The notes beneath the pieces are model-generated. The model worked only from the letters and a program-made list of their open reading frames with translations. It was not told the origin of the DNA and ran no database searches. Positions 47,237 to 53,448 of a stretch of 53,448 nt of DNA are shown piece by piece. The number at the start of each line of letters is the position of its first letter. The first letter of the stretch is position 1. The DNA is from Prochlorococcus sp. AG-363-A03 (lineage in GTDB: Bacteria; Cyanobacteriota; Cyanobacteriia; PCC-6307; Cyanobiaceae), in contig QCEW01000007.1 in assembly GCA_003280445.1 (NCBI GenBank), forward strand, positions 1-53,448. The letters run 5' to 3'. A program made the position numbers and the translations under genes.

Positions 47237-47566
47237 TTAGCAATAGTCTCTCAATTCTCTCCATTTATCTAGCCCCGCTTGAAGATTCTCCATTTCAGTT
47301 TTAGAACCATTTGCTTTAAATGCTTTAATCAACGACTCTGTAGCTTCGATTCCATAGCTGGCAGCTTCTCTTTGCCTCGCACAAACTCTGTCTCTGGATC
47401 CATCTTTTAAATCTGTCTCAATTTCTTTCAGTATTTTGCTTGCTTTCTCTTGTTTTTGATAAAAATCACTTAAATACATCTCAAATTCCGACTCAGCATT
47501 AGCTGATATGACTGAAAAAAATAAGAGAACTAAGGATACTAATAATAGAGGAATTAAGCGCTTCAT
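47237..47566 (-). CDS. small secreted helical protein
   Basis: 109 residues. Signal peptide LIPLLLVSLVLLFFSVISAN-A, then SEFEMYLSDFYQKQEKASKI, LKEIETDLKDGSRDRVCARQ, REAASYGIEATESLIKAFKA and a terminal Cys. A helical bundle with one disulfide is plausible. Starts the group that continues into 47214. Confidence 0.7.
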   Translation of the reverse strand: MKRLIPLLLVSLVLLFFSVISANAESEFEMYLSDFYQKQEKASKILKEIETDLKDGSRDRVCARQREAASYGIEATESLIKAFKANGSKTEMENLQAGLDKWRELRDYC

Positions 47567-47575
47567 ATTTTAATA

Positions 47576-47773
47576 ATGGCGATCTTGCTAATCTTCACAA
47601 CCTATTTATATGCAATGTTATATGGGGAACCCGAACACGCAGCACGTAGAAAATGTATAGATGATGTTTACATGAAATCAAATCTATATTATTTCTCCGT
47701 TTTTACAAGTAAACCACTGGAAATGTGTTTGCTATTTATTTACTGTGCTTCATTAGCATGCTTCGCCAGTTGA
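47576..47773 (+). CDS. small membrane protein
   Basis: 65 residues, MAILLIFTTYLYAMLYGEPE, HAARRKCIDDVYMKSNLYYF, then a second hydrophobic stretch. Starts ten bases from the divergent secreted-protein gene. Moderate support. Confidence 0.45.
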   Translation: MAILLIFTTYLYAMLYGEPEHAARRKCIDDVYMKSNLYYFSVFTSKPLEMCLLFIYCASLACFAS

Positions 47774-47882
47774 TAGATATTTAAATGAACTCACTAAATG
47801 AACTATTTCAAAAACCCTTGGCAATGACATTTGCATTTGTGGTTTGTTCTTTCAATACTGATTCTTTGGTGAGCAATTTAGT

Positions 47883-48077
47883 ATGAAGATACCTTCAATA
47901 AGTTTAAAAAGATCGCTTGACGTGACCATGAAGGACACTTTCCGAAGGATAAAAGAATTAGGTGAGAAAGACAGTCAAGCATTAAGAGAAGAATACAAAG
48001 AATGGATAGACGCTAGTGAAGGCGGGAGTAAACACCCTCATGTTCTATATATGAATCAGATGAAACCCAAAAGTTAA
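47883..48077 (+). CDS. small charged helical protein
   Basis: 64 residues, MKIPSISLKRSLDVTMKDTF, RRIKELGEKDSQALREEYKE, WIDASEGGSKHPHVLYMNQM. Soluble. The terminator at 48089 follows 12 bases later, supporting it as a transcript end. Confidence 0.55.
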   Translation: MKIPSISLKRSLDVTMKDTFRRIKELGEKDSQALREEYKEWIDASEGGSKHPHVLYMNQMKPKS

Positions 48078-48088
48078 GTTGATCATTA

Positions 48089-48116
48089 AAAAGGGGCTTA
48101 AGTTGCCCCTTTTTAA
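48089..48116. terminator. intrinsic terminator
   Basis: AAAAAGGGGC, loop TTAAGTT, GCCCCTTTTT: a perfect ten-base-pair stem usable in both directions, between the plus gene ending at 48077 and the minus gene ending at 48156. Confidence 0.85.
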
Positions 48117-48155
48117 TCGTCTGACAATCAGAATTTACTAGTAGTGTTTAGATTT

Positions 48156-48536
48156 TTAAGCAGCTAACAGTTCTTCCTCCACTGGTGATGTTTGAGTTGT
48201 TGACTCATCCAATTCATCACTTCCCTTTATTTCTAGAGAAATAACGTCTCCTGATTCTAGACTCGGCTCGACATTTTGCTCAGAAGCTATTTCCAGATTA
48301 GGTTCCATTTTTACTGACGAGGTGATTTCAGATAGAACCACTTGTGCTAACTCAGCTTCTTTAACAACTTGAGACCATGGGTTAACTGTTGCTGCAATGA
48401 AGTCCCGATTTGCTTCTGTTTTGTTTCCACGGGTGATGAGTAAGAAAGGAAGGGCAACGGTAAACAGACAAAAAATGGCTAGGAAAAAGTTGGCGATGGC
48501 CATTTCTCTACCAGGTTCAAATGCTGCTAGAAGCAT
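48156..48536 (-). CDS. membrane-anchored acidic protein
   Basis: 126 residues. One or two N-terminal helices (MAIANFFLAIFCLFTVALPF, LLITRGN), then SQVVKEAELAQVVLSEITSS and a long Glu/Ser-rich tail. A Met at residue 12 is an alternative start. Tail probably disordered. Function unknown. Confidence 0.6.
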   Translation of the reverse strand: MLLAAFEPGREMAIANFFLAIFCLFTVALPFLLITRGNKTEANRDFIAATVNPWSQVVKEAELAQVVLSEITSSVKMEPNLEIASEQNVEPSLESGDVISLEIKGSDELDESTTQTSPVEEELLAA

Positions 48537-48674
48537 AAAAAGAAAAGCAATTTGTATAAAAAATCACTTACTTTTTACGCTTAAGCCATACCTTCGCAAA
48601 CAAACTTAATCGAAAAATTTATTATGTTCAAAATCAATGACTTTTCAGGGGTATTTAAATTTGATTTTTTTATC

Positions 48675-49088
48675 TCAGTTAGTGATGTCTCTTTCTGTCA
48701 TTAGACGATAAGCAAAATCATCAACTCTCTTCTGATTCACACCATTATCTCCAATTCCTACTCTTGATTCTGATCTGACTTGAATAATACCTTTTTCTGG
48801 AATTGCTTTGAGCAGTAGATCATCGGTATATCTTCTCCATTTTGTCTTCGCTTCAGCATGAATAAATGAATCAGTCTTTTCAACTATTTTTGTTCTGGCT
48901 GTTTCAGAAACTATTTTGGTTGCTTTCTTAAAAGCATTTTCTAAATCATTTACTTTAAAGTCTTCTCTCACGCAGTGCGTTACGACAACACACTCTGGCA
49001 GATCAGTTATTATTGCATTTGCTTTATGGGGGGTAATCGTGAGAAGAATAAGAATTGAAAAGAAGAAAGTTAAAAATTGATTAATCAT
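48675..49088 (-). CDS. DUF1499 protein
   Basis: 137 residues from ATG at 49088, which gives the signal peptide MINQFLTFFFSILILLTITP. Mature: LPECVVVTHCVREDFKVNDL, AFKKATKIVSETARTKIVEK, FIHAEAKTKWRRYTDDLLLK, IIQVRSESRVGIGDNGVNQK, RVDDFAYRL. I-V-x-x-x-x-R-T-x-I-V, Y/F-I-H-A-E and Q-V-R-S-x-S-R-x-G-x-x-D-x-G-V-N are DUF1499 hallmarks. Periplasmic; function unknown. Confidence 0.85.
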   Translation of the reverse strand: MINQFLTFFFSILILLTITPHKANAIITDLPECVVVTHCVREDFKVNDLENAFKKATKIVSETARTKIVEKTDSFIHAEAKTKWRRYTDDLLLKAIPEKGIIQVRSESRVGIGDNGVNQKRVDDFAYRLMTERDITN

Positions 49089-49279
49089 TGATCCGAAAGA
49101 TCTAGTAAATGAATTTAAAAACAATACAAATGAATATATCCTAGGTAAAAATTAAATGTGATTTAACTCTACGACTTTAAGGGTTTTATGGCTTGAGAAT
49201 TAGATCTATCAAAGCTGTAAAAAAGAATTATAGATAATTATTGATAAAAAGACTTTTCTAAACCCATCTGAGCATTTTT

Positions 49280-49450
49280 TTAACTTGCTAATTCATTTCC
49301 CCATTCTTTGTGTTTTCTATCTAAATCTACTATTGAATTTTTTTGAGCATTAAGTATTAGTAAGCGATGAACTAGCTCGATTTTGGTTTCAGTTACCTCT
49401 TCTGAGTAAAACTTTAGAGGTTGTTCTCCAAGCAAATTGTCGCCGCTCAT
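49280..49450 (-). CDS. small helical protein
   Basis: 56 residues, MSGDNLLGEQPLKFYSEEVT, ETKIELVHRLLILNAQKNSI, VDLDRKHKEWGNELAS. Soluble and helical. No relative recognised. Confidence 0.5.
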   Translation of the reverse strand: MSGDNLLGEQPLKFYSEEVTETKIELVHRLLILNAQKNSIVDLDRKHKEWGNELAS

Positions 49451-49684
49451 TAAATAAAAATTTTAAATCATTGCTTTTTTAGGACGAAATCAACTATAAG
49501 CATTTGTTTTTAAGGTTTTTTTTCTTTTTGCGTTACATCACTCTTGCTGGTTGTCCCTACCTTTACCATCCATTTAGCAAGAGTAGAAGTGGTTAAGCTA
49601 TTTTAGGTATATTTTCCCTTTTATCGCTTTTCCTCCTGGCGGGTTCATACCAAGTTAGTTCTTCAATTTCTTTTTGATTTAGTA

Positions 49685-49888
49685 ATGCATCCTGTTTTTC
49701 ATTCTGAATTTATAGGTCTTGACTGGCCCATCCTTTTTTTTGGTCACATCATTATGTTCTGGTCTTTAACTGTAAGACTTAATTGGTCTTGGATTCCGTT
49801 AACGGATCATGAGAAATTATGCGGCTCTAAAGGTGATGCATATCGTTCTCAAGTGAGTTTATTGGAGAAAACTTTTCAAAATAGCTAA
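49685..49888 (+). CDS. small membrane protein
   Basis: 67 residues, MHPVFHSEFIGLDWPILFFG, HIIMFWSLTVRLNWSWIPLT, then EKLCGSKGDAYRSQVSLLEK. One aromatic-rich helix. Seven bases before the next gene, so likely cotranscribed. Confidence 0.5.
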   Translation: MHPVFHSEFIGLDWPILFFGHIIMFWSLTVRLNWSWIPLTDHEKLCGSKGDAYRSQVSLLEKTFQNS

Positions 49889-49894
49889 AACCAA

Positions 49895-50101
49895 ATGAAA
49901 TTACTTCTTGTTTTACCAATATCCTTTTGCTTTTTATTTCCCACAAAAACGCAAGCATCAAGAACTGATCAAGTTAGTTCCGTTTGTGAAAGTTTTGCGG
50001 CTGGTAAAATTGATGCCGCAAAAACCTTAGAGGCTTTAGATCTAAATATTGATGATTTTTCAATAGGCGTGAATAATACTGCAAAAATAATTTGTGCTTA
50101 G
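49895..50101 (+). CDS. small secreted two-Cys protein
   Basis: 68 residues. Signal peptide MKLLLVLPISFCFLFPTKTQ-A, then TDQVSSVCESFAAGKIDAAK, TLEALDLNIDDFSIGVNNTA, KIICA. Two Cys spaced as in 52434-52673 and 34931-35182 (C ... A-x-x-x-L ... I-x-C). Likely a helical exported protein with one disulfide. Confidence 0.65.
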   Translation: MKLLLVLPISFCFLFPTKTQASRTDQVSSVCESFAAGKIDAAKTLEALDLNIDDFSIGVNNTAKIICA

Positions 50102-50188
50102 TTTTTGAGTTCTTTGTATTATTTATAGCTACTACATTTAGATAATTATTGATCTATGACTAAGAAATTGTGGTTGTAAAAGAAATTG

Positions 50189-50380
50189 ATGTTTATCCAA
50201 ATAATATAGACTTCAATACTTCTGAGTATATTATTTATTCTTCCTTTAGTAATACTACTTACACGAAGTAGATCAAATATTGATTTAGGAACAGTATTCT
50301 CATCTGATTTTAAATGGATAGCGTATAATGAAACAGATTTATACACTTGTGAAATAATAGTTCTGTATTCAATGCACTGA
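50189..50380 (+). pseudogene. membrane protein frame with early TAG
   Basis: MFIQII, TAG, TSILLSILFILPLVILLTRS, then RSNIDLGTVFSSDFKWIAYN, ETDLYTCEIIVLYSMH. The helix and charged tail look coding, with one TAG at codon 7. A minus-strand frame here is less plausible. Confidence 0.35.
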
Positions 50381-50448
50381 TGTGAAAATGTATATCTAAG
50401 TAAATGTAATTTCTAATTTTACTTAATTTTCATTCTCACTAAACAGAT

Positions 50449-50925
50449 ATGAATATCGCTCAATCTTCGCCTTTGTATGAATATTGGAATTCTGCTCAAG
50501 ACGATAACGATGAAAAAAAGAGATTGTTAAAGCTTAATTCAAAGGAGCCTGCTTCTAACCTTTTTAGGAACGAACCCTACAAATGGGAGAATCTCTATCA
50601 AAGTGTTCTTAATAACGTTATTAGTGGAGATGATTCATCAATAAAAGGATTGATGGTTTTGTTATCTACAATCAGTAAAAGGGAGAAAGATATAGCCCTT
50701 AACTCTCTAGAGGCTTTGTTAGATAAGCGTATAATTAATAAATTGAGAAATGAAAAATATCAGGATATAAAGTCTAGTAAAAATTTTTATGTTGCCTTTA
50801 GAATATTGTTGACTATTTTTATCAATCCATATGATTTAGAACTTAAAAAAGAACCAAAACATCTTTATGAGAAAACAGGAATGTTTTTTTATAAATTTAG
50901 AAAGATAATTCTATCAAATAAGTGA
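50449..50925 (+). CDS. soluble helical protein of unknown function
   Basis: 158 residues. MNIAQSSPLYEYWNSAQDDN, SLYQSV-type helix, GDDSSIKGLMVLLSTISKRE, NSLEALLDKRIINKLRNEKY, and VAFRILLTIFINPYD. All-alpha and Lys/Leu/Ser rich, cytoplasmic. One of the longer unassigned proteins. Confidence 0.7.
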   Translation: MNIAQSSPLYEYWNSAQDDNDEKKRLLKLNSKEPASNLFRNEPYKWENLYQSVLNNVISGDDSSIKGLMVLLSTISKREKDIALNSLEALLDKRIINKLRNEKYQDIKSSKNFYVAFRILLTIFINPYDLELKKEPKHLYEKTGMFFYKFRKIILSNK

Positions 50926-50985
50926 GATTTATATCTCTTGTGAAACTTTTCAAATCTATTAAATTTAAATCTTAGAGAAGGATAA

Positions 50986-51270
50986 CTATTGGAGAGAAAA
51001 TTTTTCTATTAATTTTTTAAGTTGTTCTGTTCGAGAGTTTTTTTGTGGTCTGGCATCATCAAGTACTGCTGCACAACATAATTGCCATGATGAACCATCT
51101 TTTAATTTCAATTCTTTAGAAATATTGACTGGAGCAGAGGTTAAGGAAGTTATTTCATCGATATGCTCGAGGGTCTCCCACAGTTCACTCTCCAAGAAAT
51201 CTAGTTCAACTTTTGAGAGGAGGTTTGTTGCTATAAAATCCTTGATTAAATCTGTAAGCTCTAAAGACAT
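50986..51270 (-). CDS. small soluble protein
   Basis: 94 residues. MSLELTDLIKDFIATNLLSK, VELDFLESELWETLEHIDEI, a strand region LKLKDGSSWQLCCAAVLDDA and a Lys-rich helix. Cytoplasmic alpha/beta. No family recognised. Confidence 0.65.
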   Translation of the reverse strand: MSLELTDLIKDFIATNLLSKVELDFLESELWETLEHIDEITSLTSAPVNISKELKLKDGSSWQLCCAAVLDDARPQKNSRTEQLKKLIEKFSLQ

Positions 51271-51306
51271 TTTTCAATTTATTGTAATCTACAAACCATA
51301 GGTTTA

Positions 51307-51381
51307 ATGGAAAGAGCAGTTAGTAAAAATTTATTTGATTTTGAGGATAGCACTTATTTAAATTATTTTTTTACGAGCTGA
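51307..51381 (+). CDS. 24-residue ORF, doubtful
   Basis: MERAVSKNLFDFEDSTYLNY, then FFTS. Short open frame between two genes; composition fits but there is no further support. Confidence 0.25.
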   Translation: MERAVSKNLFDFEDSTYLNYFFTS

Positions 51382-51456
51382 TATTCAAATTTTGTTCTTA
51401 AAGACATAACTCAGATAACTACAATATAAGAAAGAACTCACTTCCTTAAAGAAAAA

Positions 51457-51831
51457 ATGAGTATGGAGATTACAACTGAATCTGCAAAAAAGGCCCAAAA
51501 GGAAGCTGAATGGGCATATAACAAAGCAATGGAAAAGTTTTATTACTCAATGTTGGAGGTTGTTTTCTTAAGGATTAAAAGTCACCTGTCTACGGAGGGG
51601 CTAAAGAAAGTGGTGGAGATAGATAAAAAAAGAGCTAACAACGAAAATCTGGGAGTTGAATTTAGTCAAAAAACCTGGTCGGTATTAGCAGAAGCATGGA
51701 CAGGTGCAGAAGGTTTGGCGATGACTAAGATCGCTGAACTTTATGGGCTGGAGATATCTGACTTGGATATATCCCAAATTCAAAAGCTTGATGGTAATGA
51801 TAGTTCTCCAAAATGCACTCCATCAAAATAA
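51457..51831 (+). CDS. soluble helical protein of unknown function
   Basis: 124 residues. KKAQKEAEWAYNKAMEKFYY, SMLEVVFLRIKSHLSTEGLK, VEFSQKTWSVLAEAWTGAEG and LAMTKIAELYGLEISDLDIS. A long N-terminal helix then a Trp-rich helical core. No signal peptide. Family unknown. Confidence 0.65.
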   Translation: MSMEITTESAKKAQKEAEWAYNKAMEKFYYSMLEVVFLRIKSHLSTEGLKKVVEIDKKRANNENLGVEFSQKTWSVLAEAWTGAEGLAMTKIAELYGLEISDLDISQIQKLDGNDSSPKCTPSK

Positions 51832-52021
51832 CTTTGATGTACATTGTATTTGCTGAATATCTTCACCGATCGATTTGAAGTTACAACAATTAAAAAGGTT
51901 CTTGAAAGAAAGAAAAAAGCTACTCAAAAAGAAATATCTTAAGGAACTTGTTGAAAAACAACCAAATTAGCTTTGACTTGAATGGGTAGTATTTATTCCT
52001 ATGTCGTATTAGTCTAGGTAT

Positions 52022-52267
52022 ATGACATATTATGCAAAGCCAAATTATATTCAATACGATAAGTGGTTTGATGACAACATTGATCCGTGCGAATTAGAGT
52101 ATGAGAAGGAAAAAAAGTTTAGTGATTCTGTTCACGAGAAATTTTATAAAATGTCAAATTATAATTTAATTATCGGTGGATCGGAGTCCGTTGCAGATTT
52201 AAATAAATCTGAAAGATGCTCAGGTGGTCTTTGCTCATTAACAGATGAAGAACTCAAGCAACTTTAA
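52022..52267 (+). CDS. small acidic protein
   Basis: 81 residues. MTYYAKPNYIQYDKWFDDNI, DPCELEYEKEKKFSDSVHEK, then SERCSGGLCSLTDEELKQL. The C-S-G-G-L-C loop near the C-terminus is notable. Aromatic/acidic N-terminus. Function unknown. Confidence 0.6.
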   Translation: MTYYAKPNYIQYDKWFDDNIDPCELEYEKEKKFSDSVHEKFYKMSNYNLIIGGSESVADLNKSERCSGGLCSLTDEELKQL

Positions 52268-52289
52268 TCAAATCTAAATTAAGAAAAAT

Positions 52290-52424
52290 ATGAATTTGAA
52301 TGATCATTTTTTTATTTATTTAGAAGCGCTTACTTTTATTCTTTTGTCTACAATTTTTCTCCTTTTGTATAGAAGCAATAAATGGTTCCAATGTTCTATA
52401 GCTTTATCTAAAAAAGATGATTGA
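52290..52424 (+). CDS. single-helix membrane protein
   Basis: 44 residues, MNLNDHFFIYLEALTFILLS, TIFLLLYRSNKWFQCSIALS, KKDD. One helix with a Cys-containing basic tail. Follows the acidic gene by 22 bases. Confidence 0.5.
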   Translation: MNLNDHFFIYLEALTFILLSTIFLLLYRSNKWFQCSIALSKKDD

Positions 52425-52433
52425 ATTATCTAT

Positions 52434-52673
52434 ATGAAATATCTATTATTATTTACTGTCTTTTTGGGCCTAAGCACTCCTTCGGGAGCAGTTACAACCC
52501 GAATGTTTAAAGTTCTAGATACTTGTGCAAGATATAGGTTGAAAGAGAAAACTGCTTTAGTCGCAATAAAAGACCTTAAACTCAAATATCAGGGTAAAGA
52601 TGAAAGTGAGGCAGAGCTGTTTATCAAGTTGTATTGCTCGGTTTTTACGCCAAATGAAAATGTAGACTTTTAA
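52434..52673 (+). CDS. small secreted two-Cys protein
   Basis: 79 residues. Signal peptide MKYLLLFTVFLGLSTPSGAV, then RMFKVLDTCARYRLKEKTAL, VAIKDLKLKYQGKDESEAEL, FIKLYCSVFTPNENVDF. C-x-x-Y/W ... A-x-x-x-L ... I-x-L-Y-C matches 34931-35182 and 49895-50101. Exported helical pair with one disulfide by inference. Confidence 0.68.
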   Translation: MKYLLLFTVFLGLSTPSGAVTTRMFKVLDTCARYRLKEKTALVAIKDLKLKYQGKDESEAELFIKLYCSVFTPNENVDF

Positions 52674-52851
52674 TTTATTTATGAGTCGTTTACTTGTTCT
52701 TCAGCATTACGGGCAAACGGTCAATCTATTTTAAAACAACAACAAAAAGAATTTGGTCATGAAACATTAGATTCTAGATTAGAATTTTTAAACACTTTAT
52801 TTAACCTATTAATCTAAGTAAGATTTTTAGCCGCTTAAAATATTTACTAAA

Positions 52852-53052
52852 ATGATTGATGACTTCACACTGGCACAGTGCAGAAAAGATAGGGAGGTTC
52901 TTCAATTAAAAATTAAAAATCTTGAGCATGGTATTAATGAAGCCGAAAAAATGATTGCTGAGTCAAATATGAATGATGAGGCATTAAGTTTTTTAAGAAG
53001 GAAAGTCGCAGAATCTAATCAGGATTTAGCAATTCTGTATTTAATTCACTAA
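52852..53052 (+). CDS. small coiled-coil protein
   Basis: 66 residues. RKDREVLQLKIKNLEHGINE, AEKMIAESNMNDEALSFLRR, KVAESNQDLAILYLIH. Regular heptads; two helices joined by a short turn. Bases 52674-52851 hold a start-less frame (LRANGQSILKQQQKEFGHET), perhaps a gene fragment. Confidence 0.6.
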   Translation: MIDDFTLAQCRKDREVLQLKIKNLEHGINEAEKMIAESNMNDEALSFLRRKVAESNQDLAILYLIH

Positions 53053-53106
53053 GTAACCTTCATTCGGATTTTTTGTTGAAAATCGACCTTAGGATCTTCA
53101 TAAAGT

Positions 53107-53130
53107 GAGTAAGCCGTACCCGACCGTATC
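53107..53130 (+). repeat. weak variant of the CCCTACC-ACCG repeat
   Basis: AAGCCGTACCCGACCGTATC resembles the element at 14521. It lies about 55-80 bases before the Hli gene. Similarity is partial. Confidence 0.3.
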
Positions 53131-53184
53131 TTCCATTTAGAAAATTCATACTTTACATTTATTCACATCAACGCAATTTCAGTA

Positions 53185-53391
53185 ATGACAACTTCATCCT
53201 CATCTCAAGTAATCACTGAGTACGGCAAACAAAACATTTTTGGCCGTGAAACACAGCCACAGCTTGTAGAGGACTACACCAGTTATCCAGAAGAAGCTGA
53301 AAAGACAAATGGCCGTTGGGCAATGATCGGAATGGTCAGTCTTTTGGTTTCATATTTCTCAACTGGTCAGATCATTCCTGGAATTTTCTAA
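53185..53391 (+). CDS. high-light-inducible protein (Hli/ELIP-like)
   Basis: 68 residues. A polar N-terminal extension (MTTSSSSQVITEYGKQNIFG) precedes EEAEKTNGRWAMIGMVSLLV and SYFSTGQIIPGIF. The helix carries the chlorophyll-binding E-x-x-N-G-R-x-A-M-I-G motif. Thylakoid one-helix photoprotective protein, induced by light or stress in this family. Longer than the short Hli at 21954-22100 and ends with the same TGQIIPG. Confidence 0.93.
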   Translation: MTTSSSSQVITEYGKQNIFGRETQPQLVEDYTSYPEEAEKTNGRWAMIGMVSLLVSYFSTGQIIPGIF

Positions 53392-53448
53392 GCCAATAAC
53401 TACTAACAAGTAACTACTAAAAACAATGCAACCATCTAACAAAACAAT

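Noticed and set aside
1-53448. CRISPR array, insertion sequence or rRNA
   Set aside because: No regularly spaced repeats with unique spacers, no transposase frame with inverted ends and no rRNA-like sequence were seen; the duplications are gene-sized fragments instead.

Overview
The window looks like a genomic island of an AT-rich marine picocyanobacterium, most likely Prochlorococcus. The evidence is two high-light-inducible (Hli) proteins with the N-G-R/W-A-M-I-G helix, plus members of small families I associate with marine cyanobacteria (DUF3303, DUF1651, DUF2839, DUF3764, DUF4278). A low-light clade is only a guess from base composition and content. Family names come from recognition by eye; no search was run.

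Layout. (a) 1-8.2 kb is a scrap-yard of duplicated microprotein genes and their broken copies. It holds a tyrosine recombinase (3258-4505) beside a decayed 3' piece of a tRNA-Pro, with a short direct repeat of that piece just before the recombinase start. This resembles the left edge of a tRNA-targeting integrative element. (b) 8.2-11.5 kb is mostly minus-strand: an unknown small protein, an ABM-type monooxygenase and an apparent operon of membrane and secreted proteins. (c) 11.6-32.8 kb holds dozens of genes of 25-185 codons: single-helix membrane proteins, small secreted proteins, alpha/beta proteins, one Hli, a cupin, and at least ten small families present in two or more copies. (d) 33-39.4 kb has more conventional genes: SelO/YdiU, a DUF3764 protein, tRNA-Gly(CCC), a multi-pass membrane protein, and a HAD hydrolase broken at a 10-base G tract. 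(e) 39.5-53.4 kb returns to microproteins, with a DUF4278 transcription unit that has a strong -10 box, an upstream ORF, a hairpin leader and a terminator, then prolyl aminopeptidase, DUF1651 and DUF1499 proteins and a second Hli.

The central theme is duplication and decay of very short genes. Many paralogue pairs sit kilobases apart, several copies carry an in-frame stop or one-base shift in an otherwise intact frame, and some families carry their upstream DNA with them. Two such cis-elements stand out: a short box upstream of MxxxYHxx(M/L) proteins, and an AGCCCTACC-type repeat upstream of a one-helix family and other small genes. Three proteins share a C-terminal ECLQFGIC motif that I cannot assign. 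Most of the annotation is therefore of genes shorter than 60 codons, for which coding status rests on paralogy, start/stop coupling and composition.
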